Shown here one piece after another: positions 13,156-22,857 of a stretch of DNA of 64,000 bases (positions within the stretch are counted from its first letter, which is position 1; each line of letters opens with the position of its first letter). The notes below the pieces were generated by a model. That model ran no database searches, had not been told where the DNA came from, and was given only the letters and a program-made list of their open reading frames with translations. A program made the translations under genes and the position numbers. Origin of the DNA: Thamnidium elegans (taxonomy: Eukaryota > Mucoromycota > Mucoromycetes > Mucorales > Mucoraceae); NCBI GenBank assembly GCA_025201345.1, contig JAIXMG010000025.1:310001-374000 (forward strand). The letters are read 5' to 3'.

Positions 13156-13431
13156 ATGTATTGCGATAGAGAACCCCCAAATGAAGATCACGATGCTAAA
13201 TTTCCAGTACTTGACATTATAAACGTCGCCAATTGTTGGTACTATCTCTCTTTGTTAGAAAGGTTTGTTAATGTTACCAGCCCGATGTCTGATAAGACCT
13301 TAAAGATATATCTGGTTCGAGCAGAGTATCGTTACTTTCGATGGATAGCCAATAAAGGCATCCGTGACAAAAATAATTCAGTACATTCTCTCAGTAATAA
13401 AAACTATAACAAGTATTCATTTAATTACTAA
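13156..13431 (+). pseudogene. Truncated N-terminal piece of a DUF1399/glycine-rich-domain-like protein
   Basis: A 91-aa ORF. The core VLDIINVANCWYYLSLLERF and the block LVRAEYRYFRWI look like the first helices of fungal DUF1399 (GRDP-like) proteins, which normally continue to a VWHTHML-type motif within about 50 residues. Here the frame runs into Asn/Tyr-rich low complexity (NKNYNKYSFNY) and stops. A TATA-like box about 55 bp upstream and an A-rich leader with ATG context AAAACAATG suggest the 5' end of a real gene was kept, so it may still be transcribed. It could also be a genuine small gene. Confidence 0.35.
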
Positions 13432-14659
13432 AAAAAAAAAACGAAAATTGTATATATAGATGTTGCTTTTTTTCTGGCAAGCACATATGTTGAGTCCGTT
13501 TCGTTTTTATGAAGATACGTTGAGAGAAAACCCTTTCGTGTGTCACTTAATTCCACTGAAAGAAATTGTAAAATATATTCTTTTAGATGTAGCATTTTTA
13601 GCAACTACAAGTGTTTTTTTTTAACTGTGTTATTAATTTAGCATGACTTTTAAACCAATCGCAACCCCAGGGGTTTTGAACGAATGGAAAAAGTTTAAGA
13701 AAGATACAAGTTATAAAAGTCATTGAGATGAGGTGCTTGCAAATTTTAAAGGTTATAAGTAGAAGAATATATAGGTCAGCGACTTATCTACTAATATTTA
13801 TTTAAGTTTAAAAGAGTAGAACATATATGCATTGTACCGGGGGAGCTGGCTTTCAGCCACAAGATATTACGGCAATTATTGTATAAATCTATAGTGTTAT
13901 CATATACTTGACTATGACAATCACTCCATATGGGTGTCATTATACAGGCAGCAGAGTTATGAATACTATCAACTTGTCAGTCGCATAAGGGGCTATTTAC
14001 CAAGCTTATAAAATGAGCTCTTATGATATTTAGAAGTGTTTTACAGACATATTCGCCAATACATTATGCTTAAAAAAAAAAGAAAAACGCCAGGTATTCG
14101 TCTGAGTCTAATATCGTTGTTGTGAGGTTTCCCTTCAAGGGGCGGAATTTTTGTGCTTCCGTGGTAAATTTTGATAAAGTCCTTGAAAGTATTGTAAGAT
14201 ATAAAATAAATATCAAGCTTTACTAAGGAAGATGAAATAATCAAAGCAAATTAGACTACTATTAACAGCAAGTCGTTTAGGAAGCTTTTTTTTTATGGAA
14301 CGTCAATTTTTTTTTTCCATATTAACTTTAACCCCCCCTGGAAGTAGAATACCAAGATATAAATTATGTAAAAAGTGCTGGTGATTCTGTACGAGTTCAG
14401 TTGTTCACTTTAGTAAAAGATTTATAATAATAGTTTTTTTTTTTCGAAAACCAAGCATATAAATATTTGTCTTACGTGCATTCTGTTTTGGTTCTACAGA
14501 GTGTACGACATTGAATAAAATCATAAACAGTAAAGATACTTGTATAATGATAAAGAGAATTTATTTATCTTACAAAAATTGCATAATTTTTGTTTGAATT
14601 TTAATTTAATGTGAGTATAAAAGCAGTAAAGTAATAAGCAGTTTTAAATAGAAGCATTT
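13432..14659. other. Intergenic region
   Basis: About 1.2 kb of AT-rich DNA between the truncated DUF1399-like ORF and the dehydrogenase 3' end. A short minus-strand frame at 14041-14244 has no recognisable content. No repeats or RNA genes seen. Confidence 0.5.
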
Positions 14660-15664
14660 TTAGTTCTTCTTTTTAAGGTCAAAGTCGAGACCAGCCTTTT
14701 CTCTCAAGTCTAAAAATAAAGTTATGCTGTGTTAAATTTTCGTGTGCATTTTTTTTTTCTCTCTCTCTCTCTAAAAAAACTTACTTCCAACGACACTGGT
14801 CAAGTCGTAGTTACCGTGATCAGATAAAACCTTATCAGCATTTTCACTAAAAATTTCAGTGATGGGTAATTTAGCACCAGAATCCTTTGCTAATTGTGAG
14901 ATATGTGCTACATCCTTTTTAGCAGTAGTGATAGGGAATGCAATTTGATCTTTGTAAGTATTGTTTAACATACGGTCGGCATATATACCTAAAAGTGTAT
15001 TGGGAAAGACAGCGTCTAATAACTCCTTAACCTTATCTTGACCAACACCAGAGGCTTCACCTAAAGTCATTCCTTCTGCAACCATTTCTACAACAGACGT
15101 GATAAAAAAGTTACCGCAGAGCTTTAAACGTAAAGATTCAGCAACATCATCTTGACCAAGTTCAATCACCTTTTTACCTATAACAGGTATCAATAGAGGC
15201 ATGACCTTGGCACGCACCTCTGTATTACCACCAGCCATCAAAACGGTCAAGTCTCCTGAAACAGCTTTTGAGGGAGGACCCATTACAGGACAAGCAAGGT
15301 AAGTAACACCAACTTCTTTAGCTTTTTTAGCATAGCTTTGTGCAAGAGCGGGACTGATTGTGGATTGCTCAATAAGGATGGTACCGGACTTTAAATGAGG
15401 GAGCATGGCGTCTATCGTTTCACTCACGGCGCCATCGTTTAGAAGACAAGAAAAGATAATATCCGAAGATGATGCAACTTGTTCCAAAGAAGTGGCTACT
15501 TGGACCGGATGAGTCTTTTTTAAATCTTTTGCACGAGCTTGAGTACGGTTAAATGCTAAAAGAGGTGGATACTGTAACGAAGATAACTTGTTGGCGATAT
15601 GACCTGCCATGGCATGACCCATGGCTCCTAAACCAACAAAAGAACACTGAAGAGAAGTAGTCAT
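14660..15664 (-). CDS. NAD(P)-dependent beta-hydroxyacid dehydrogenase (3-hydroxyisobutyrate/glyoxylate reductase superfamily)
   Basis: Exons 15664-14785 and 14709-14660 join in phase across a 75-nt intron to give 309 aa. The N-terminal Rossmann motif is CSFVGLGAMGHAMAGHI (GxGxMG). The substrate-binding signature is CPVMGPPSKAVSGDLTVLMA, and the catalytic Lys lies in ESLRLKLCGNFF. This is the two-domain beta-hydroxyacid dehydrogenase fold, which oxidises or reduces small hydroxyacids and semialdehydes. There is no obvious mitochondrial presequence, so a cytosolic member such as a succinic-semialdehyde/glyoxylate reductase-like enzyme is plausible. The exact substrate cannot be read. The start at 15664 is the first Met and precedes the Rossmann motif by the usual few residues. 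Confidence 0.85.
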
Positions 15665-16302
15665 TTTTGTTGAAAATATAAAATTATATCAAGAATTTGT
15701 CACATTTATATATATATAAATAACAATGCCATGGAAAAATGGACTGCATTTTTCAACTGGTATATGTTTATCAATTGATATTGTAAGAATTAATAATGGC
15801 TGACAGAGATTTTATTTTTAAGATTAAAGCTAGTAATACAACATTTGACCAATCAAATGTTAAACGAAGGGGGAGGTGTTTATGACAAAAAATTCCAAAT
15901 TTTTAGTACACGATAAAAAAGAGTGGGTGATATTTTTTTCTTTTCTTTTTTAAAAAAAAAGATTTGTTCTGGTATATGGGGAAAAGTAGACAAAAAGGGC
16001 ATATAAAGAAAGTATATATAAAAAAAAAAAAAAATACATATTTTTTTTTTTTTTTTTCATAACCATCATATAGAGAGAGAGGGATGGAAAAAAAAAAAAA
16101 AAGGACATTATGCCTTGAAGTTGTTAAGTCAAGGAATAATCATAAATGATATTATAATATTATTAATGCTGATAGTTTGTTGTTGGTTTTTTTTTTTTTG
16201 TTGTTAGTTTTTTTTTTTTTGGATTTTTTGTTTGTTGATATATGCCGAGAGAAAGTGATTTTTTTTTTGTTGTTATTATTTTTTGTTGTCGTTGTTGTTG
16301 TT
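15665..16302. repeat. Homopolymer-rich spacer
   Basis: About 640 bp with runs of A and T (15941-16060, 16021-16057, 16088-16102, 16188-16220), a GA tract (16070-16082) and TTG-rich microsatellite (16261-16302). No coding potential. It contains the dehydrogenase promoter on the minus strand and the 3' end of the next minus-strand gene. Confidence 0.7.
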
Positions 16303-17769
16303 TTACAATACACCTACACGAGATGATTTTTTACCGGTAACGAGACTTTTAAAGCTTTTCCACATTTTACGTACAGTAGTAGCAGGTGGCGGTGGAACAT
16401 CAGCAGCTGATTCAGAAGCAGTAAAAGACTTTTTATTGGCAGCGCTATCTGATATATCCGATCGCTTAAAAGAAAACAAAGATCGTTTCGGTTTCGCAGA
16501 TGCTTCGTTCGCAGTTACAGGAAGTGATACGTTTCCTTCATCGTTACTACGCCACGTTTTTGGTAAGGCAAACATCCGTGCCGATAACTTTTTCACCTCC
16601 GATTTCAAGGTCTTTTGTGATGGATTTTTTGGAAGTGGTTTTGTAGCCGGTGTTAAATCAGGATTGGCTTTCGGTTTCCAAATAGTTCTACTAGCGAATT
16701 CTGTAGCACGCGAAGTAAAGGAACCCTTTGATCTAGTTTGTTCTGGTTTAGTTACATTACAAGCAACAGGTTTAAAAGTAGCAAGGGGTTGAACTTTTTT
16801 CTTTGGTGATGCAGAAGCAGCAGCACTTATATTTGCTCTGGAATAATTTGAATTAGATGTTGAGGATTCGAATTGACCTATAGTAGCACCAACATAACCT
16901 TTTTGTTGTCTGGAAGTTTGTTGTGCGACAGGTTGGGTCTGAAAACTGGCACGCTTTTTGGAAAACATATCCTTGATTGATTGTACAGTGCCCTTTTTGA
17001 TTTCTAATCTCTCCAATTGAGGATTGGATTGATTGGGGGATGAATTAGTATGGGTATCTGAAGTATGGCGTGTACTGGATGAGTAACTGGTATGACTGGT
17101 ATTGTTGGTTTGTACACGGCTCAGACCTCCTTTGTTACTCAGAGAATCCGGTAACTGAAAGAGGGATCTTATTGAGCGCACGGTGCCACGTTGTATTGTA
17201 CTCAGAATAGAAGATTGCTGACTATAGGATGACTCGGTATCTACTGCTTTATGACTTGTGCTATATTGATAATTATCATACATTCTTGTTGAACCAACAG
17301 ATGTTTTACTTGACTGAAGTGAAGAAGATCTATTTAAAGAGGGTGATACTCTTGCAACATCGCGCGGATCTGCTTCCGCAATGGGTAAGAAATGGTCATC
17401 GTTGTGGAACGGAAAAGCCAAAGGTCTCGGGCAAGAATAAACGAGATCTGGTTGACGAGGCGGTTGATGTTTTTTCGATTTTTTTTTCTTTATTGGTTCA
17501 ATAGAATTTTTGGTGATGATCGATGCAGTACTTGCAGTGGTTGTGTAATCATCATTGGGTTCATTAAAATTAATATTTTTTTTGGTCACATGATGGGTGG
17601 GTGAAATAGGTGAACCAGAAGATGGTGTCGAAGAAGACGATGTATATCCACTATCTGCCCCTGATATTTCTGATTCTAATGATGATCGTTTTTTGCTTAA
17701 TGTTGCTTTTGAATGTGATGGGCGAACTAGGTACTGTTCGTGTCTAGAACTTGAAGAATGAAACATCAC
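16303..17769 (-). CDS. Ser/Lys-rich, largely disordered protein with repeated amphipathic segments
   Basis: A single-exon ORF of 488 aa with no recognised domain. It is rich in Ser, Thr, Asn and Lys. Short hydrophobic-basic segments recur: GTVRSIRSLFQLP, GTVQSIKDMFSKKR, KRSLFSFKRS and a C-terminal VRKMWKSFKSLVTGKK. These are spaced over roughly 300 residues and look like amphipathic helices or docking motifs in an otherwise disordered chain, as in fungal signalling adaptors. Codon use is regular and there are no stops over 1.4 kb, so the gene is probably real. Function is unknown. Confidence 0.7.
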   Translation of the reverse strand: MMFHSSSSRHEQYLVRPSHSKATLSKKRSSLESEISGADSGYTSSSSTPSSGSPISPTHHVTKKNINFNEPNDDYTTTASTASIITKNSIEPIKKKKSKKHQPPRQPDLVYSCPRPLAFPFHNDDHFLPIAEADPRDVARVSPSLNRSSSLQSSKTSVGSTRMYDNYQYSTSHKAVDTESSYSQQSSILSTIQRGTVRSIRSLFQLPDSLSNKGGLSRVQTNNTSHTSYSSSTRHTSDTHTNSSPNQSNPQLERLEIKKGTVQSIKDMFSKKRASFQTQPVAQQTSRQQKGYVGATIGQFESSTSNSNYSRANISAAASASPKKKVQPLATFKPVACNVTKPEQTRSKGSFTSRATEFASRTIWKPKANPDLTPATKPLPKNPSQKTLKSEVKKLSARMFALPKTWRSNDEGNVSLPVTANEASAKPKRSLFSFKRSDISDSAANKKSFTASESAADVPPPPATTVRKMWKSFKSLVTGKKSSRVGVL

Positions 17770-20180
17770 ACTCTATTAAAAATATATATAATAATTTTAT
17801 ATATATATATATACGATATATATATATATATTAAAAGATTTCTTGTAAAGTAAACAAATATATAAAAAAAAAAAAAGAAAACAAAGAGGAAGAAAAGAAG
17901 AAAAGAAGAAAAGAGCAAATAAAAGTTTTTTTTTTTAGGGAAAAAAAAAAAAAAAAGTATTTTTCTTTGCACCAACCAATATTTCTTATTTATTGTAACA
18001 CGAATATTTTATTACAGTACTAAATAATGTAATCTTATTATAAAATTCTATATAAATTACTAACAAACCTTCAGTAAATGAACTTATCTTGTATTTCCCC
18101 GGAAGAAACTATTACATCAAAAAAAGAGAAAAAGAGGGGTCCCTTTATTTGTTAATGCATAAAATAAAATGAAAAAAAAGGACCCTATCACATCCACCTT
18201 GTAAATATGGTTAGTATTCGCTCTTTCAACTCAAATAAAATGAATTTCGGATTCGTCCGAATTCTCTTTTATAAAAAAGAAAACATATACTTTTATAAAT
18301 CATTCCAGTCACTTCGTATAGATCATATCAATTATAGTATTTTTTTTTTTTTTTTTTTTTCTTCAGAAAGAAAAAAAAGACGTGTTTTTTTCTCATAAAA
18401 TATATTAGTGCATTTAGTAACGATATGTCACTATATAAAAAACAATTAGAACAGCAGATTCTCGACCCAAACATTTATAGTGATTACTTTTATCGTCTAT
18501 CTAACCTGTACCAAAGATCCTTTCTTTAATATAGGCTGATCAATATAAATATATGTATATATATATATATATATATCAGGATAAATTAGAAAGATTGATA
18601 TAATAGCAAGACTAGAGTATCGTATGCAACTTCTTTTTGGTATAAAATATTAAGGGGTTCTATCCAAAAGAAATGCAAACACTTTGAGACCTCATCTTGC
18701 AAATAGTATATACTGTATGTCCCTAATATTTACATCTGTACCAATCATTTACTTGGTTTGATTGGATATAAAATTGGGAATATAGCAAGATTATATATTC
18801 AACTTTTGAACCCTCAAGATCGAATACAATTATATTAAAAAACACACTAGAATAAAAAAACTATTACTTTTTTTTTAACTTATAACTCAGCTTACTTTAA
18901 AGACGAAATAAGGAGGTGCAATATTGACAATGTATCAGTTTCTATGTACAAGAAACCTGAGTCTTAAATCCGACGTTACGAAAATGTTGGCGAAGAGATT
19001 TTCAATCGACAAGAGGAGGTCTTACTACATAACATCAATACTATTATTTTTAATACGTGCAGTAAAACATTCAATACAATACAATGTGAGTAATTTGCCT
19101 TTCAATATTTTAGCAGTTGTACAGATTTAAGTTGATAAAGCTAGGCTAGTTTTCTTATTCATGTAGCACGAAATTATATTTATATCCTTTTCTAAAATAG
19201 AAAAAATAAACTATAAAACGTCAAAAGGTTGTATCGATATCTTCATTAATATACATGATACGTAATTATTTATAATTATGAGCTTTTTTTTTTTTTTTTT
19301 TTTTTAATTACGCGTAGACATTGGAAAAACAAAAAGTTACTTGTGGTAAACTACGACTTTGATTGATTGACATAAACCAAAAAAAAAAAAAAAAAAAAAA
19401 AGATACCTAATACTTGTTAAGGTAAAGTATTATAGGATACAGATGATGGAATGCGATCTGTATTACAGATAACTACTTACATAACTGAGCGAGGAACTCT
19501 CAAAAGAAGAAAAAAGCTCTGGTTTGTGGGCAAGGAAAGTGGAAATAATTATTAGTTAGTTAATGATTATCCCTCCCGTTATCTTAGTAAAACACAATGC
19601 CTGCATTAGATTACCAAAGCAACGTTTTAATAGATACTGACGAGAAAATAGGACGTTTTCCTCCCTCCCTTAAACTTTGTTGTTTTCTTTTGGCCTGGTG
19701 AATTCATGCAGTCACCTTTGGCAGTTAATTTCATATTGCAATACTTTAAAAAACGCTCTAATGTTCGCCACTCGACTGTAATATCACGCAGATAAGGTAC
19801 GTCTAGATTAAAATGAAATTAAAAGCAAATATGTGACATTTTTTGGAGCACACGTACGTTTATAATCAGAGACGAAAAAAAGTAGCCTATAATAATTTAG
19901 CATTGTAAAGAGAAAGGTGGGGGGTTTTTTTTAATAAAAAAAAAAGATAAAATATATAAAGCATTGGCTGAAGCGATCCTGCTTAAACGTTGTACTTTTA
20001 TTAATAGCATTATTAAGTTATTGATGATTATATTTTAAAGTAAACAAATTGATGAAGAAAAGGCGCGAGAACTTTTGAAAAATGAACAAAATTTGTTTCC
20101 TCCCTTAAATTGAAGGTTTCGTCTCGTTCTAATTCAAGTGTCGAATACATTCTACTAGAATTGTGTTAAACAAGATTTCA
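17770..20180. other. Gene-poor AT-rich region
   Basis: About 2.4 kb dominated by poly-A/T tracts (17864-17960, 18341-18360, 19285-19305, 19379-19400) and TA microsatellite (18549-18576). One 34-codon ORF (18425-18529) is listed separately. The frame at 18924-19130 is unconvincing. No RNA genes or transposon ends found. Confidence 0.5.
18425..18529 (+). other. Small ORF of 34 codons, protein-like composition
   Basis: Starts MSLYKKQLEQQILDPNIY and ends YQRSFL. The composition is more protein-like than the surrounding low-complexity sequence, but nothing identifies it and no adjoining exon is obvious. It may be chance or a relic first exon. Confidence 0.12.
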
Positions 20181-20229
20181 ATATGTATTCAATCACTGGA
20201 AAAATTATGTTCGAAAATGGTCAGGAAGA

Positions 20230-20440
20230 CACTGTTGACGAGAACGGAAATGAAAAAACTTTGAAATAAGACGGGAAAGAAACTATTAGCTTCTCGGCTA
20301 GCTCTTCATCACACTCAATTGTCGTACTGACGTTTTCTTCGGCAGGCTCATTGTGCTTTTGATGTAAGCTAACTTAAACCCCTTTAGCTGATTCCTCTTC
20401 TCCCTTTTGAATATGCATATCGCTCATAAGCGTGTCAATG
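20230..20440 (-). pseudogene. Possible C-terminal tail of the same decayed gene, separated by the MITE
   Basis: A minus-strand frame reads HIQKGEEESAKGV, a stop, then HNEPAEENVSTTIECDEELA. This acidic, protein-like stretch lies just past the MITE in the direction of the decayed gene at 20706-22010, so it may be that gene's tail, split off by the insertion. The link is inferred from order and strand only. Confidence 0.2.
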
Positions 20441-20501
20441 TTTATTGTAATCAAGTTTGTTTTTTATAAAAATAGTAAAAAGAAAAAGAAAAAGAACGGT
20501 A

Positions 20502-20659
20502 CAGTAGCGGCTCTATTTAAGGGTTGGTTCTATTTAAAGGTGGATTTCTCCAAGACACCTTCTTCCATCCCCCGCTTTAACATCACTATTAACGCCAATA
20601 ACCGATTTAAGGATGGATTTCTTGAGAATTTCGGCCACCCTTAAATAGAGCCGCTACTG
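20502..20659. mobile_element. 158-bp MITE with 22-25-bp terminal inverted repeats and TA target duplication (Tc1/mariner type)
   Basis: The left end CAGTAGCGGCTCTATTTAAG (20502 on) is the exact reverse complement of the right end ending at 20659. The match runs 23 bp and continues after a 1-nt gap. Both ends are flanked by TA (20500-20501 and 20660-20661), the target duplication of Tc1/mariner transposases, and the CAGT start also fits that superfamily. The interior has no ORF but repeats the subterminal TATTTAAGG/ATTTAAGGATGG motif several times. It is a non-autonomous element sitting in or next to the decayed gene. Confidence 0.85.
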
Positions 20660-20705
20660 TATTGAGGCAGTAGGTATTATTGACTAGTTTTCTTCATTAG
20701 GCTTT

Positions 20706-22010
20706 TTTTTTTTTGTAAAATGATCTCTTTAAACTTGCTGGCGAGGCATAGATGCTAAAATATCCATCCTTCTTCTCATTTTCATAACAGTCTTTCCAAT
20801 TCATTACTTCTACCGACTGTTTGAATTGAAGAGCATAATCCATATCGTTTTTCGGAATGCCAGTTTCAGATAAAATGTCATCAGTGTTGTTATGTTTGAT
20901 CTCAGTTTCATTGATTTGTTGTAACGTTGCTTCAGGTAACTCTAAATGTGCTGGCATCGGCGGCACACATGGGGAGCATTTTTTTTAAAATATCTATGTT
21001 TACAAGTACTCTTATACAAGTTTCCATCGTCTGCGTAGGCTAGTGCGCGTTTTTTAAGAAGACTGTCTGGCATAGCCCCTATCACGTTTACTAGTTTTTG
21101 GAATTGTAAGTTTGTTTGATTGCAAACGTCAACTAAGGCTGATGCGATGGGGTTTTCTACGTTTTCTTTCTCCATCTGCTATTTATCAATTCTGTATAAT
21201 TTTTGTATTGTTGTATCGTCTTTATATTCCATGGACACCAATGATGCTTTTCGCTTACAAAAAAAAAAAAAAAAAAACTTCAATAGCCAACTATGGGTGA
21301 AGTAAAGGTTGTACAAGTATAAGGTCACCTTTAATTGTATCATGATCAATAAAAAAAACAATGTTCGGCCCAGTACTTGCACAGGATTTCTTTGACAAAG
21401 GAATGCTGCGTTGTTTCAAAGTATGCCGAAACATAGTTGTACGTTCTTTCAATACCAAACAAGAGTACCACTGGCTTGACTTTATACTCTTTTTTTTTCT
21501 TTTACATTTAATGACTAGTTGAGCAGCCGGTCAATGAAAGTTTGGTCAATAGTATGTTGAATTTCTACAAGCATAGGTGGGAAGCTAGTAGATACTACTG
21601 ATGGTGCATAAAGAACATCTGATTTAGTGCCATCTGGCCAGTCTGTAGGTCGAGAAGTGTACACGTTGAGGCCCTCAGGCCCTACATAAAAACCCAAGTA
21701 ATATATATATATTTTTCATTTTGCTCTCGACAGAAAGACAAAGGACTACTTACCAATTAGTGTTGTTACTACAATATTAATAATCTCTTGGTTGTGTAAT
21801 ATCAGCTTAGACATCAAACCAGTATCGGGTAGATGTTTGGAAGGTAGCTTGAATAACAGAAGATCCGGATCTAGATAAAAAGAAGTCTGGTTAAGAAAAA
21901 AAAACAAGTTAATTCTTCGTACATCACCACTTACACCACCCAGTGCCAATTTAGGGAAATTCCTGCACCGACGCCATCAAATTATAAGGAAGCTCCTTTT
22001 GAAATATTTA
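20706..22010 (-). pseudogene. Decayed copy of a Mucorales multi-copy gene family with an ExQ (PD-(D/E)XK-like) core
   Basis: Reading on the minus strand, consecutive fragments follow the order of one protein. They are an exon DPDLLLFKLPSKHLPDTG..HNQEIINIV (21893-21771), then GPEGLNVYTSRPTDWPDG..SDVLYAP and FPPMLVEIQHTIDQTFIDRLL (to about 21518), VVLLFGIERTYNYV..KYWAEHC (about 21465-21355), YKDDTTIQKLYRI, ENVENPIASALVDVCN..ADDGNLYKSTCKHRYF (21225-20990) and MPAHLELPEATLQQ..ASLKRSF (20966-20715). The D..VEIQ arrangement recalls PD-(D/E)XK nucleases. The frame is broken by stops (TAG at 21515-21517; another TAG just before the 21175 Met) and by frame changes at A/T runs (about 21490 and 20985). 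I infer the family from memory; function is unknown. Confidence 0.6.
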
Positions 22011-22206
22011 AATATTTGATTATATAGAAGGTGCTTGCTTGTATATGAATTCATTATTAGAAAAAGAAAAAAAAAGAAAAAAAAAAAGTGGATTTATTTG
22101 ACTATGATAAAAAGGATTTAATCATCATAATATATTCACTTTCTCACGTACTCATACGTAATTTTTAAAAAAAAACCTGTTATTTGTTGGAAGTGTGGTG
22201 TACCCC

Positions 22207-22377
22207 ATAGATTGTTTAGTCATCTTAAAATCTTAAAGAAAAGGAAAAGTGGGCACCTGTGAAAAGTGAACAAGCACCGATAGATTGTTTAATTCTGGCA
22301 CCGGTGTCGTAAATAATGTGGGTACCGGTGCCCACTTTTCCTTTTCTTTAAGATTTTAAGATGACTAAACAATCTAT
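22207..22377. repeat. Perfect 51-bp inverted repeat with a 69-nt loop
   Basis: The left arm 22207-22257 (ATAGATTGTTTAGTCATCTT...) is the exact reverse complement of the right arm 22327-22377 (...AAGATGACTAAACAATCTAT). The loop 22258-22326 contains a further partial copy, GATAGATTGTTTA (about 22280), and GGCACCGGTG palindromic pieces, so the unit has been duplicated more than once. A transcript would form a long hairpin. Confidence 0.95.
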
Positions 22378-22410
22378 TGGTACTTGTTTCACTTGTTTTT
22401 TTTTTGTATT

Positions 22411-22532
22411 AACCAGACTTCTTTTTATCTAGATCCGGACCTTCTGTTATTCAAGCTACCTTCCAAACATCTACCCGATACTGGTTTGATGTATAAGTTG
22501 ATATTACACAACCAAGAGATTATTAATATTGT
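22411..22532 (+). pseudogene. Inverted duplicate of an exon of the decayed gene
   Basis: The plus strand here (TTAACCAG|ACTTCTTTTTATC...) is nearly identical to the minus-strand exon at 21893-21771, including the 3' end of the preceding intron with its AACCAG acceptor. By eye there are three substitutions in about 115 exon bases, and similarity ends at 22532. No downstream exon follows, so it cannot encode the full protein. It is the outer part of the foldback structure centred near 22292. Confidence 0.88.
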
Positions 22533-22553
22533 TATAATAAGGGCTTAATAGTA

Positions 22554-22673
22554 ATGTCTAATCAGAGCCTGTATACGACAGTAAGGTGTAAAGAGGAATC
22601 ACCCAAATTTACTGGTCCGGCCAAAGCACTTACAACTGCATTTCTTCGTCCTGAAGTTGGCTTGATACCGTGA
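22554..22673 (+). other. Small ORF of 39 codons next to the foldback
   Basis: Starts MSNQSLYTTVRCKEESPKF and ends RPEVGLIP. It has protein-like composition and begins just after the inverted exon copy loses similarity. It may be part of another repeat copy. Unidentified. Confidence 0.15.
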
Positions 22674-22857
22674 GCACTGTACACTCTAATCTAGCTTCAT
22701 ATCGTCTATACAAAATAAATAAATCGGTTATTACCAAACATATCTTCTTTCTATTAAAACGAAGACACGTGAAAAAAGGTATGATTACATAAATAATCAA
22801 GTGAGTTCCACTTTTATGAAGGGGGGAATAATAATTTTATTTTTATTTACAACGCTT

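Noticed and set aside
22161..22260. Zinc-knuckle-like frame CWKCGVPHRLF beside the inverted repeat
   Set aside because: Very short, overlaps the repeat arm and ends quickly; probably chance.
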